Shown here in pieces: positions 46,176 to 58,384 of a stretch of DNA of 64,000 nt. This DNA comes from Cheilinus undulatus (taxonomy: Eukaryota > Chordata > Actinopteri > Labriformes > Labridae). The DNA lies in contig NC_054881.1 in the NCBI RefSeq assembly GCF_018320785.1, positions 29,342,947-29,406,946 of the forward strand. Direction: 5' to 3'. How positions within the stretch are numbered: position 1 is the first letter of the stretch; each line of letters begins with the position of its first letter. The notes below the pieces were generated by a model. That model did no database searches and had not been told where the DNA came from. It saw only the letters and a program-made list of their open reading frames with translations. Made by a program: the position numbers and the translations under genes.

Positions 46176-46845
46176 ATCTCTCATTTGGTGTACAACCCTA
46201 CCTATTCAAGTACAGATCTATAAACAACTTACGGCCATTCAGCTTTTGTATGAGTACAACATTTGTTTGATGATCTGATTCCTGAATCATGGCATTCATG
46301 GTTTGGTTCATTGCCCCTTTCTTTCCAAGCAATCCTGTGCCAATTTGAACACTGCTTCCTGTATTTCATCCTCTATAGTACTTGGATAAGAAAGCACTCA
46401 AAGTAATGGAAATGTGTGGAGGGAAACGTAGAAAAAAAGAGTCTCTGAGAAATTTCAATCTGGCATTTGTTGCATCAGAGTGCAGGTGGATCTTGTTTCT
46501 TAGCCTGTATGGAACTGTTGATCCTATATAAGTGTGAGCTCCCGCAGGAAAATGGGGAGCTATGCATTTCAGAGATGAAAGCTTCGCTACAGAATGTGAA
46601 CTGAATGGGAATTCTAGTTTTAGAACTATGTTGCCCATATATTTCCTCTACTGTTGAATTGCAGTGACAACAACAGTTATATATTATTATAATAAAGCCC
46701 TGTAATGATATGCAATTAAATGTGATAAGTAAGAGTGTTGTTACGCCATGACGAACTATCAGCCCCCAGAAATGAATTTATTGAGTCATCATCATCCGGC
46801 AGACCCTTTGTAAACAGGAGTTCAGTTGAGCAGTGTATAGTGAGT
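46176..46845. other. Intergenic DNA, no gene seen
   Basis: The open frame at 46366-46638 on the minus strand shows no domain. Confidence 0.4.
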
Positions 46846-47260
46846 CCGAGTTGAGTCCCCTTTACATGAGTCCAAGTCCAAGTTGAGTCCCCATTGCCCG
46901 TGCTCGAGTTTTAGTCATGTCCCCACTACCTAAAAACTACAGCAAAATTAAATTAAATTATTAATCATTTTTAAGATATTCCAGCTTTCCAGGTGGGTTA
47001 CACTGATATGTTTTATTAATGCAGGAATTTCTTCAACTTTTTAATTTAAAGGACTAGAGCAGCTGTTTACAACAGTTGTGCACAAACAAAACCAAACATC
47101 TACGACCCCATGGTGGAGTAGCCTTAGAGACCATGTTAATTTTAGCAACCGTTTTTAGTTTTAGTCTTTAGACAAAAATACTTTTAGTTTTAGTCACATT
47201 TTAGTCCTGATCACCCTTCATAGTTTTGGTTGTTAAAAACTGAAAAACATCCCAGTCCAG
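46846..47260. repeat. Two short fish repeat scraps ('gagtccaagt' and 'ttttagttttagtc')
   Basis: 46846-46930 repeats GAGTCC/GAGTTGAGTCCCC words. 47135-47260 repeats TTTTAGTTTTAGTC words. Both are familiar low-complexity cores of fish interspersed repeats. Confidence 0.5.
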
Positions 47261-49375
47261 GATGAGGATCATTGATTTTTATTAATACTGAAACTCTTAT
47301 GAATACTCCTTAGCGATCACACTCCTAATTGGTAATTTTATTAATATTATAACAGGATTATTTGTGTATTTAGGATAGAAAAATTAGACATGTTTTTAAT
47401 GGAACTCTTGCTTTACATCTATCTTATATTAAATATTCCTCCTTTAAAATTACTGGATTTATTCAGATTTCTCACTAAAACCTTAAATTCCATTTTCTCC
47501 CAAGACTTTTAAACACATCATAAAAAGGTATTAACTTTGTCCCCCCTTCAATACTCTAAAGTCTGAGATGTCTTTAAACACATCATAATTTTACCATATA
47601 CCACCTTGTTTAACTCACTAATCAGCGTTATATCACTGATATTAATGCAGACTTCAACGATGGATTGATATTTTAACTAACGGGACTCACAACAAGGTTT
47701 AAGAGTTTTTATCACTCTGTCCAAGACTGAGGAGGATTACTATACAGCAGCAACAGCAGCTAATATGATGAGTTTGAGCAGCTGATGGAGATTTTCCGCT
47801 ATTCAAATGCTGGCTGCATTTTAGTTTAATTTCTTGTAGATTACCGCAGGAATACAGAGAACAGCCACAGGTTTAAGCTACCTATCAGCTTCTCTCTCTG
47901 TCACCCAGGCTTGCGCGCTCCTCCTGCTCTCCCCATCTTGTTGTTTTCACAGACGACAGGTTTGACACACCTGAACTTTGCAGTTCACCTCTTCTTTGAA
48001 CTTTGGATTCCTTTAAAGAAAACCCTGCATTTCATACATTGTATTTACTTAAAATTGACCAACATTTTGGTTTTAAGGATGAATTTGAAAAGAGAGCAAA
48101 AAGTTGTTAAAAGTGCTTCACTGGATTTACAGTGCTGGCTACTCACAAAGTATTCTAGGATTACTAGGAGGTGAGCTTTAAAATGCTTTTCTCCCTCATT
48201 ATGTGAAATTGTCACTTGAAACAAAAACTTTGGTTTTCTGCTCAGTTAATGAATTCATTTAAATTTAGATTAAATTCAAATAACTTTGTGTAAAAGCATG
48301 AATGCTTAAACAGTTAACAGATATGACAGCTCAACACAAGAAAAAACACACAATCAGTGTAAAAACATCCATCAACAAGACTTTTTGGAAGATTTGGTGA
48401 GCCATAAGGACAGCGCACATTTACAGTTTACAGAGGGCACTGGTCTTTTTTAGGATCTTCGAATGCCGGTGAATTAGTTCAATGTGCCATTTGCTTCATT
48501 CACTTATTCCTGAGAGCTGAAAAATCTGAAGTCAAGCAAATCACTAGCTGTGATGGCCAATCTGTCTTAAGATCCTTCAATGACATATACTACTGGTAAA
48601 CTCCCTATATTTGCATGAATAGCTGACTGTTTGGTAAGGACACAACATTTGTGTGGGAGCAGTTGGATTCTCTGTAACCTCTTACTCACACTTTTCAATA
48701 ACCCTGTGACGCTTTTGGAAAAATTCATAGCAAATGGCTTAGGAAGCAATTTTTTGTTCATATTTTTTAAAAGGAGCAGTGAAAATACAGGAAGATGTTA
48801 CAATAACTAACTTCAACATAAAATTAACATCACTAATCAACAGTAGGATTAGATCAGCCAAGACTAAACACTAATGGTCAGAACGTATGTACTTAGTTTC
48901 AATGTTTTCCTCTGTACATAAACATTACACCCCTGGTGTATTGGTTTGATTAGTGAGCTTGTTAACTGGTGACTTGTAGCTGACTGCAAAACTACTCTAT
49001 TTGTAGATAATACAAAATAAAAAATGCCCAGTCTTTAAGGAAAAAAAATACAAAAAAATTAAAACAATGAAAAGAGCAGTTCACATTATCAACCTTTGTT
49101 TCTCTGCTACTTCTTGGTAATCATAGGAAGTCCTGAGAGGATGAAAGCTGGGCTGTTCTACGCTAAAGGTCAGGTTTTTGAGCCTTTATGGTTCTTAGGA
49201 TCTTTACCTCAAGCAAAGTGCTTCCTCTCTTCTCCAAAACAGCAGCATTAACAATCATTAAAAACACATAAAGCACAGCGTTCAAATAAAAATCTATCAC
49301 TCCCACACTTTTGGAGGGCTTCAGGGCCAACAAAGCTGCTGTTAACTTCAACTGAGCTTATTTCTTAGACAACTT
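47261..49375. other. Intergenic DNA, no gene seen
   Basis: Open frames at 47911-48174 and 48567-49351 show no recognisable domain or splice context. Confidence 0.4.
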
Positions 49376-49545
49376 CCATCCATCCATCTATTATCTCTAC
49401 AGCTGACCCCCTTCAGGGTGGGGGGTGGCTGTAGCTGATCCCAGCTGTCATCAGGCAAGACGCGAGGTACTGACGCCATGGACTGGTGGCAAGTCAATAA
49501 CAGAACTGACATGTAGAGACAAACATCCATTCACGCTCCTCTTTA
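49376..49545 (+). repeat. CCAT-headed fish repeat, fragment
   Basis: CCATCCATCCATCTATTATC head, then CCTTCAGGGTGGGGG, GCTGATCCCAGCTGTCATC, AGACAAACATCCATTCACGCTC. Same repeat type and orientation as 9220-9545, but truncated. Confidence 0.65.
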
Positions 49546-50020
49546 GAGGCCTATAGATTCACATATTAAATGATCCAGATCCTTTATAATGTATGTGGTA
49601 CCCAGTTTATGTGCGTCAATTTAGGATTTGTGTACATTTTCTTATTTACATCTTTTTACATTTACATCCTTAATACAGGGTGGAGGGGCTTATCCTTGGC
49701 AAGGATAAAGAAGGATAGATCAAGATAAATTATTCTGGATCAAATATTATAGATCCCAGTATCTAAACATGTCTAAATTCAGCTGTAATTTGAAAGAAAC
49801 ACAAGATACTTGTGCCCTATAAAGAGGATCAGCGCTCAGTGAAGAAATCCCTAATCCATTACTATTTGCCTCTGCAAGTCAACCGTACAGACCCATGGGT
49901 AGAAAGAAACCTGCACTTCGCAGGGGTTGTCAAGTGGGAACCCTCCTTCGTCAGTGTTTCGTCCAGTTAGTCCCACGACACCTCCAGAGGGCTGAACAGT
50001 GATCTCCAGCATCCCAGAGC
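49546..50020. other. Intergenic DNA, possible retroposon body
   Basis: No gene. The stretch from about 49800 leads into a hairpin and a short tandem tail, so it may be the body of an unrecognised retroposon. Confidence 0.35.
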
Positions 50021-50096
50021 CACCCCCCTCCATGCCGGCTCTCATGGAGGGGGGTGAATAAAGTAAGTAAAGTAAGTAAGTAAAGTAAGTAAAACA
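50021..50096 (+). repeat. 14-bp perfect hairpin followed by (GTAA)n tail
   Basis: CACCCCCCTCCATG (50021-50034) and its exact reverse complement (50043-50056) flank an 8-nt loop. Immediately after is AATAAA and then GTAA/GTAAA units to 50096. The layout recalls the 3' end of a LINE or SINE with a stem-loop and a microsatellite tail. Confidence 0.75.
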
Positions 50097-50786
50097 GATA
50101 AGTTCACTTTCAGGATCTTCAGTCCATCAGGTTGTTAAGGAGATTTGTAATAGCCAGCACTATGAGAAGCAGTATGACCTCCAGAAAACCCACAAGAAAC
50201 TGATGTCTGCAGAAGGAAACATACTGAATAGTTAGCTTCAATATTTTTCTTAACACAGTTGTGTTTTCAGTATGAAAACAATGTCCCTTTATGTACAAAA
50301 AAGAAATTTTATTCAGACAAAGACAAAAAACAACCTGTGGGGTTGATCACTTGTGAATTATACCGTTGTTGCAAAAATGAAATTATACTAATCAAAATGT
50401 CTTAGGTTTCAATATCTATCCTTCAAAGGTTGCTTTCATGTTTTCTAAGTGAAAAAAACTGTCATTTAACCCTATTAGTAACCCTTAAGTTGCTAGAAAC
50501 TAAGGATGTTCCCTGGCATCTATTTCCATATTTATACTGCATTTAACCAACTAGTCTAAAGTGGAGTAAATACTTTCAAAACAGTCAAATTCATCATTGT
50601 GTCAGGGAGTATGATGTGAGTCTGAGATACTCTGTAGAGCATGGCAAACATGAGCAGCTAGCTTTGCAGCCTCTGTTCCTCTTTGCAGATATTGTGCTTT
50701 GATATGTAGCCTCTTTTCACTTTGGTTGAGTAGTTTTAGGTGAGGACAACCCTCAACAGCTCACATGCCACTTTTTTCATTTTCTA
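50097..50786. other. Intergenic DNA, no gene seen
   Basis: AT-rich, no recognised feature. Confidence 0.4.
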
Positions 50787-50826
50787 CAAAAAACAAACAA
50801 ACAAACAAACAAACAAACAAAAAACA
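50787..50826. repeat. (CAAA)n microsatellite
   Basis: About eight perfect CAAA units. Confidence 0.92.
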
Positions 50827-50924
50827 ATCCTGCCATACTGCACTGTTCCTAGTACATGCCTACTGCTAAGCTTCTCATATTTAAGTCCAGGGAAGTTCCA
50901 GGGGTAAGCTCTGGCAGGTAGGCA

Positions 50925-51047
50925 GCAGCTATTAACTTATTGGCCAATATATCGGATATCAGCCGATATATCGGATATCGGCTTTTTTAGCCCACAGTAT
51001 CAGCATCGGCATCAGCCCCAGAAATCCCATATCGGTCAGGCTCTAAT
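50925..51047 (-). mobile_element. hAT-like fragment ('cgatatatcgg' / 'tagagcctgaccgatat')
   Basis: The minus strand begins TTAGAGCCTGACCGATATGG and continues with CCGATGC and GATATCCGATATATCGG, the known pattern of a common fish MITE. The other end is lost. Confidence 0.65.
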
Positions 51048-51180
51048 ATTTACATCTCAATTTAGTTTACATCATCAGTACTCCTCTATTAGCTTAACCA
51101 CAGCTAAAGAGACAGATAGCATCATAGCAATTAGCTTAGCACATAGTCGTAGACCGCAGAAACAAAATACAACACAACAT

Positions 51181-52328
51181 GGCTAAACAGTGTTGGGAAA
51201 GTTACTGAAAAATAGTAACTGGTTACAGTTACTAGTTACTGCTTGCAAAAAGCAACTGAGTTAGTAACTGAATTACTGCTTTGTAAAAGTAACTCGTTAC
51301 TTTGAAAAGTAACTCAGGCGTTGCTTTTTTTCTTCAATCCTCATTGTAGCCTATACATCACATCCATGTGTGTTGTTGTGGCAGTGCGACAGGGAACAAC
51401 TCTATTTTCATTAAAACTCTATTGAAGCCATCATTAATATGTTGGAAAGTGGTGAAACAATGGAACTCAGTAGAAATGTCTTTCAATTTTTGTCACTGTT
51501 AAAGCATTTGCACACTGTTTAATAATTCTAAAATAGCTGTACTGTATTGACAGAGTACAGATTAAATCCCAGCTGCTCTCTAAATTTCTTACTGCATCAC
51601 AGTCCTCTTTCCTCTTATCTGTTTTTCTCATTATTTCTCTAAAGGCAGCAGACTCTATAGCTTATATCAGTGTTTCTTTAACAACATACCTTGCTATTAG
51701 TCCGTTAGTGCTGCAGAGGGCACACAGTGTGCAGCTGGCAGTGATTTAAAATCCAGTCGTGGTTGTTTACATGGAGTGGCCCCTCCCTGGTCTGCCAGGC
51801 TAACGTGAGCTGTACCTGGGTTAGTGGTGTTTGTAGCATCCAGCTGTCTGGAAACTAGCTAAACTGTAGCGTGTGTTTAACTCAATACTTCGTAAAGTTG
51901 GAATAACTGTTCTTGGCGGTGGGAAAGTTTACTTCCCTGTTCTTTGTCGACATTTATCCCGAGGAGGTAAAAGCAATGCTGGTGTTTCCAAGACAGAGCT
52001 CATGCTTGAGTGCTCAACCATGAGGTGTGTGCACGGTTCAGTGCCTGTGTTTGTTTTTGTGTGTCCGCAGAGGCTATTCTCTCTCACAGGATGCTGATGT
52101 ACTTCAGTCCTGTCATGTCGTCCGCCGAACTGGATGTTTTCTAACCTTCATCAACAAGTTGTCGGCTGTAAAAATAACAGGTAACTTGTGATTTTAATTT
52201 TCAGCAATTGTAACAGTGTTAATGATTTAAAAAGGAATGCGTTACACTACTAGTTACCATAAAAGGTAACAGAGTTACTGTAACACGTCAGCTACTTAGT
52301 AACGCGTTCCTCCCAACACTGGTTAAAC
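51181..52328 (+). mobile_element. hAT-type element with 8-bp duplication (one mismatch), 'agtgttggga' ends
   Basis: GGCTAAAC (51181-51188) and GGTTAAAC (52321-52328) flank a 1132-bp element starting AGTGTTGGGAAAGTTACT and ending TAACGCGTTCCTCCCAACACT, which are inverted at the ends. Many AGTAACTNGTTAC words lie near both termini. The open frame inside (51873-52097) has no recognised domain. The family is widespread in fish; the superfamily is inferred from the duplication length. Confidence 0.85.
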
Positions 52329-52744
52329 ATGACTAGCATATTAAGCACACACCACTACCCAGATGTTTATAACTATTTTACCCTTAAAAATTAAATTAAA
52401 TAGAACATTACGTGTTTGACTATGAAGTTTATATGCTATTAAGCTAGCTTCAGCAGCTGACTCACCAGGAAATTCGGATGAAGGTGAGAAAACACCCGTG
52501 AAGTTTCTGCCAGTGACAGTCTCCAACAAGGTAACCAAATTCATTGCCAGCTCCACTAAAGTGACTTTTTAATCTTTAAAATGGACAAGGGGTGCTATCA
52601 AGGACACTTGTAAATCTGAGATGCTTTTAGGGAACATCTGTGATTTTGTAAAATACAGAAAATAGTCTGGGTTACATAATCTATTATAAAATGTATGTTT
52701 TACAAATATATCAAATTAAAATCAGTATAGAACTGTAGCTGGGA
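52329..52744. other. Intergenic DNA, no gene seen
   Basis: The open frame at 52341-52556 on the minus strand has no recognised domain. Confidence 0.4.
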
Positions 52745-53265
52745 AGAACAAGGAGGCTAGTACTCACAGCCAATCAGGCTCAGGTCAGAGGGAGCATTCC
52801 TATTGTCCTCTTTAGCTTCCGTATCTCAGCTCAGTGAGACGCTGATTCAATGGTGGAAATACAGCAGTGTTCAGTCCTGTGTAGAATTTGTTCATGATGA
52901 GATGAAGTGTTTTCTTGCCTGTGGTTCAGCCATTGATTTCAGTGGAAAAGCAGAGCAAACTCACTCCACGAGCGCTTTGCCACCATCAGTATTCAATTCA
53001 GTGGACATTTTCATCCCCAAGGAGGTATGCAAGGAGAGGGGCGGTGCTACGGAGCTCAAACAGTCAAACCATGAGTCAAACACAGAGAAGAACAAGAATG
53101 GAGGGGGAGTTGAAAGTTTATCCTGTATGGTTCTCACTGAAAGTCACATACCTGAGCATTAAATAAATTACACTCAGCATTTATTTGGACCCGGTGGTTA
53201 CTTATCAAAATGTACTGCTACACCCGATGGCAGATTAGGACCCGGATATGATTTGGTATTTTAAG
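52745..53265 (+). mobile_element. TA-flanked non-autonomous element, copy B (inverted relative to copy A)
   Basis: Reads as the reverse complement of 37448-37930 with good identity over hundreds of bases, including CAGCCAATCAGGCTCAGGTC and GATTTCAGTGGAAAAGCAGAGC. The right end TTTGGTATTTTAA matches the copy A terminus. The distal part of copy A (37930-38337) is absent here, so the left end is truncated. A short insertion relative to copy A lies near 53065-53085. Confidence 0.75.
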
Positions 53266-53574
53266 GTAGTTTTTTTTTTTTTGTTTTTTTATACAAAGTC
53301 AAATGAAACTATGATGTTAATATAAGCTTTGTAAAAAAACCCTCCTTGTTCTGTTTAACTGCCTTTGGGAAATACTTAATAAAATTAAACTTTCATAGGG
53401 GGGCTAATAAATTTGTCCTTTGTCAGATGGACCCTCTTTTCATTGGTTTCATATAAAAACATACGTATACTTCAACAAGGGACAACATAACTTTAAAAGG
53501 AATATTACTCTTCATAACACACTGAGGGCAAAACTGGTAATGTCTAAAAAAATAAATGCTGATTCATCAACTCT
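53266..53574. other. Intergenic DNA between two elements
   Basis: A T-run at 53270-53288; nothing else recognised. Confidence 0.4.
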
Positions 53575-54233
53575 TTAAAGACCCTGTAAAGTGAAATCCA
53601 AAGTTTTTGTCTTAACACTCTAGAAATGTTGGAATCTGGTTGCTGTAAACATGTGAAAACTCTGAGATCTACATGAGACTGAATTCTGGATTTAGGCCAT
53701 TTCATCTCTTTCCTGGCTTGGTTTCATGTGGGCGGGGCCAGTATGTGGGCTCACGATGTCATGAGCCCACAGTAGAGAATGACCCCACCCCTCTAACACT
53801 ACAATATTGTGGAAGGAAGCAGTCACCTGGAGCAGGGACTTCTGCTTCATTTTGTGCAAAGGAATTCATTCTTGTACTCTTGTACCGTTCTATAATGTTC
53901 ATGTTTCATTGCAAAGTTATAGTTATGCATGTTTTGTTTATTGGTTCATGTTTTTAGGGGAAAATATTTTTCCAAGCATGACACCATGAGTGAGGGGGTT
54001 AATGCTGCTGACTACATGTGTCCTGAGTGGGCGTGGTTTCAGCTCATTCAACCGACACGCCCACACTATCCTGGAGCAGATTTTACTGCCTCATTTTTCA
54101 TGATTTGAAGCTTAATTTTAAAAACTTGGAGATGCTTTATGTGAGTGAAATTTGACCTGAGGGTTCATAACACAGTGATCCATCATACGAAAAACCTAAA
54201 TACAGATTTATTTTTACTTTACAGGATCTTTAA
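53575..54233 (+). mobile_element. piggyBac-like MITE, copy 2 (TTAA-flanked)
   Basis: Begins TTAAAGACCCTGTAAAG and ends TTTACAGGATCTTTAA (one terminal mismatch). Apart from a short extra stretch near 54131-54170 it is nearly the same as 15555-16178, and the flanks diverge right outside TTAA. The high similarity implies comparatively recent spread. Same orientation as copy 1. Confidence 0.82.
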
Positions 54234-55680
54234 TGGTTAACAGTATAGAATATAGCAGTAATATAAGAGTATAGAATTGAAATAATAAAATAAATAAAAA
54301 ATAAAATTTAAACCCCCTGATATTTTGTCTTCTTCAATAAAATGTTATCATTATGAACACATGGAATTCTACAGTATTTTGGGCTGAGCAGAAAGTGATT
54401 TCTTTTTCACAAAGTTAGTTCTTCTTTAGTTCATGTGCATCATTCTCCCCTGAGGTCAGCAGCACAGAGAGAGCCTTAACTCCAGCTCTTAGTCAGACTG
54501 CTAAAGATATCTATGTCAGGAGACACATTTATTTTCCCCATACACGTTCATTTCTTCAGCCCCTGTGACCATAAAACTGTTCCGCCATGGAACAGGAATC
54601 GCTCCTTATGAGTAATTTCTTTGTGGGCTACTTATCTTGATTTCCTCTCATGTCTGAATAAAAATTGAGCCTAGTACAGAACACAACCTAATTGTAGAAA
54701 TTATATCTGACTCTGCCGCCTGAACTCAGTTCCCTGTCTTATCCTTAAGCCTATTTCTGAAAGTGATATATAAAAAAACAGCTTTCCCTCTTCTATTTCT
54801 GGTTCACTGTCATTATTTCAATTGCCTTATTAAATCCAAAAGCATTGCCCTGTTGTGCCATCTGAGATAGCACACAGCCTTAAACTGAGAGCACTTCTTC
54901 GCCTGTCTTGCCTTCGATGACAATTGCTTTCATGCTTTGGCATTGCTTCTGACAACGCCATAGAATTTTGTGCAAATGCTGAATGCATCTTTTCATCTGC
55001 AGACTTGTTTTCAGCCTCAACAATTCCACATCTCTGTGTTTACAGTCACTTTCTGTCGCGCATACTGTGTTTCCCCTTTTCTATCAGACGTTTTTTTTTT
55101 TCTTTTTTTTCACCAAGGCAAGATCCATTGAGATATATCTGGCAGAAATGAGTCGTACCAGCCCCAAGGGTATATTCTATCACTGCTCACTCTTTTTTCT
55201 CTGCTCAGGTCCTGTATGTAGAAAACAGAATGACCTCACCACTTACAGATTATCATGTTCCCATTATCATGTTTTTTCACAGTTTATTGTTTAACCACAA
55301 TTACAGCAGCTTACAGCATGTGGTGCTACATGTAGCAGCACCCTGCTGTTCCATAAAACCCTACAAACAAGCTTGTCGGTGACGAAAACTGAAATGTATG
55401 GCCATGTGTAAAATTAAGACTTGAGGATAAAGGCAGAATGTATGCATGATAATATTGGACACAAAGAATATTTGCATAGATTCAGGGGAAATGAAATCAC
55501 TCACTCCCGCCATAATGCCTCCCTTAGTGGAGAGCGGAGAGTGTGCACGGCTGGGGATTAGCGTCTGTCATGAGGTTTTGAGGATAGTTAGGATTTTAGA
55601 TCTAGAGCGATATGGTGCCAGGGGTAAACACCAGGCAACAGATGACAGGATTTAGCCTGCAAAGGCTTCCCCCTCCACGT
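54234..55680. other. Repeat-poor intergenic DNA, candidate conserved non-coding
   Basis: Stretches at 54660-55080 and 55480-55700 are repeat-free, balanced and without long open frames. Possible regulatory DNA; no gene supported. Confidence 0.3.
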
Positions 55681-56749
55681 GGACCGAGTATCACTGTGTT
55701 CTAAAGTACACCCATTTCCCACGGTCATTTACTCAAGCATCTCCAGTGGGGATTTTGTTATCCTCTCTGAAAGGGCAACGTAGTCTTATAATACTGCCCC
55801 AGCATGAGCTGAGGAGAGAGGGAGGGAGAAAGATAATGATTCATTCGGGCTGAGAGAGTCACTGAGAGCGCCAGATAGGAGAAAAATGAAGAGATAGAGT
55901 CCTCACGTGGCTGTCATGTGCAGGCTTTTCAAACCAGAGGCAGATTGTGTAGACTACATCTATTATACCACAGATACGTAAATTTGGAGGTTTTATTCTG
56001 TGATTGGGTGATCTAAATTTAAGCTTTCTTATACCTCAAATTTCTTACAATTTAAAGGGTAGACAGGGGAAAAACACTAATTTTTTAGTATGCCATTTCA
56101 ATAAACACGATTTTGAATAAATCAAGCGGTGGAGGCTGCAATAGCTTTCTTTATTTCCTATTCTGATTAAAAAAAAAGACCTTGACCCTAAACCTGCTGT
56201 TTTTAAGTCCGGTCTTCTGTAACAATTGTTGAACAAATAGCCAATAAAACAAAACCATGGTAATGCAATCAGAGGTGCTTTAATATACAATCTCACAAAT
56301 TATTAGTGATTAAATAGAATTATTTCAAACTTGTTATTCAATGCTGTTATTTTGGCAAAGCTTCCTTTGAGATCAGGGCACAAACACTGTCAGGGCTCTA
56401 CTGAGAGGAGGACAGAGAGAGAAATAAGAGCACAACAGAGGTATTTATGCATGCAATTTCAATTTAACATTTTATGATGGCATCCAACCAGAGGTAGGTT
56501 ATTTGGTTGTACATGAAATGAACTGTGGAGGCCTTTATTTAAATAAGATTACTCATAATAGCTGCAGATAAACCACCACTTCATTGTTATCCTCTGAGGT
56601 ATGAAATCCTTGGTTGTTTACTTTTAGTTAAAACACTCTGATATCTCTTCCACACTGTTTTAAAATGTTTAATTCAATCCTCAAAACACTGATCACTTTA
56701 GTTTTCAGCAGGAAGCTTACCCATAGCCCTCACCCTCGGGGTGTTGATG
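55681..56749. other. Intergenic DNA, no gene seen
   Basis: AT-rich after 55950. No domain in the short open frames. Confidence 0.4.
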
Positions 56750-57060
56750 CTGTGTTTTATCCTCTGATTGGCTCAAGATCACTAAAACCCCATCCTCCTC
56801 ATAAAGCACTACAGCGATACAGCGGCTCACCGGGCAGACATGTTTGGAGACAGATGGAGGCAGAGAGCGTGTCGGGGCTGTCTGAGATGAGCTTCACATC
56901 TGCCGCTCACAAGGAATCGGGCCACAGACGGTCAGGGATTACACGGTGGAAAAAAGGGAGTCTGAATCTGACTTCAACTTTAACCTCTGTGACCCAGAGG
57001 TAAACGAGAGCCGAGCAGCAGGGCAGAAAAGCCAGAGAGATGGGTCAGGTTGCAGATTAA
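56750..57060 (+). other. CpG-richer segment, possible promoter and first exon
   Basis: CpG and GC content rise against the flanks. An inverted CCAAT (GATTGGC, near 56766) and a CATAAAG near 56800 precede an open stretch starting at ATG 56854 (MEAESVSGL...) that runs without a stop to CAGAG|GTAAAC at about 57000, a fair splice donor. No downstream exon or homologous protein is recognised, so it may equally be conserved non-coding DNA. Confidence 0.22.
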
Positions 57061-57923
57061 ATGAATTCAACCATGCACGAAAGGTGACACAAAACTTGTG
57101 CAGTTTGACCTAGATGCACAAGATACTGCAGTTGATTCCTACTAGTAGGGCTGTACTATAGTGGATCTCATTATTGAGATCATGATTATTTATCAGGACT
57201 CTTCATTGATTCTTAGGGAAGATGGTTAATTTTTATTGTAGGTTTTTTTGTTTCTATATCCTGCTACTCATTTTTTGACTGGGCTTGAGTGGGGAAAAAA
57301 TCTCTGGCTTTTTTTGGCCCTTGTTTAACACTTCTCAAAAATGACCTAGCTGCAGCCCCATCCAAATACCCAGTGTTTCAATGTCAAACAATATTCACAT
57401 TTAAACAATATTAAAGCCATCATTTATTTTGTTTTTTTTTTTGTACTGTCTTGTGATTGGGGCTCTTTACTTCCTGTTTTCTTACATACCTTTTATTAAC
57501 ACCTTCTAGCTGACTCCATGTCACGTTGTAACTAAACTACAACAAAAGACAAGAAATAAGGAAATTTTTAAGAGTTCAGTCACTTACCCCACACATGAAA
57601 TACTGCTATTTAAAAATTGATTTGTACACAATATGCTGCACATGAATTTTCACTAATTAATACCAGGAAGGGATGCAGCCTTTAACTTTAAAGAAAATTA
57701 AAATTCTTTAAAATATTGAACACAGGAATGTAAAGTGTGCCTGAGTTACAGAGTTTCTACTGGGGCACGTGATCAAAAATGAGAGGATGAATGGTTCCCT
57801 GGTGTTCTGCTGGCTACAGCTCTTTTCAGTTTGACTCTGACATTGCCACACATGCAGACATATTTCTCTAAGATATTTATGATATGTATCTGAAGTTGTC
57901 AACATTGCTATAAACACAGACTT
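57061..57923. other. Intergenic DNA with hAT-like scrap
   Basis: GTAGGGCTGTACTATAGTGG near 57146 looks like the left end of a hAT MITE; no partner end was found. No gene. Confidence 0.35.
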
Positions 57924-57971
57924 CTTTTTTTTTTTTGTTTGTTTGTTTTTTTTTTTGTTTTTTTTTTTTTT
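57924..57971. repeat. Poly-T / (TTTG) simple repeat
   Basis: Long T-runs broken by G. The minus-strand open frame over it (lysine-rich) is an artefact. Confidence 0.9.
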
Positions 57972-58384
57972 GAGAATTGAGGGGAACACCAGTCTGCAGA
58001 TTTTCATGCCCAAACCTATTTTACCAACTGGTGGCTAGCAGGTTCATACCGAGAATCAAAACATTGAAAAAGCAGAAAATGACATTTTACTGCTCTCGTT
58101 CATGAGAGTAGAAGAGAGGTGAGTGATCAGTGTGCGTACAGAACCAAGAGAGTCCGTCTGTCTATCTATCTATCATTCAAGACTGACAAAAGCAAGTTTG
58201 AACTATTTGGTTCAAATCACAGAGTCTATGTCTGCAGACAAAAAAGAGAACATCTTTGAGCACCATGCATAACATCCACAACAAAGCATGGAAGTGGTAG
58301 TGCTGAAACAATGTTTGGAATTTTGTCTGCGACTTTGAAATCAGAGGAACAGTCGTTAGGTGTATGGCCAGCCACCATGCACAA
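57972..58384. other. Intergenic DNA with one repeat terminus
   Basis: 58312-58372 resembles the right end of the element ending at 60779 (TTTGGAATTTTGTCTGCG, then GGTGTA(T/A)GGCC). A (CTAT)n scrap lies near 58158-58173. No gene. Confidence 0.45.

Noticed and set aside
50787..50826. CRISPR-like regular repeat
   Set aside because: It is a simple (CAAA)n microsatellite without spacers; nothing in the window has a repeat-spacer structure.
52803..53166. Open frames at 52.8-53.2 kb that resemble minus-strand frames at 37.5-37.8 kb, as a small gene family
   Set aside because: They fall within two inverted copies of one mobile element and contain no recognised domain.
57708..58013. A Lys-rich minus-strand open frame
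   Set aside because: The Lys run comes from a poly-T tract; the rest shows no domain.
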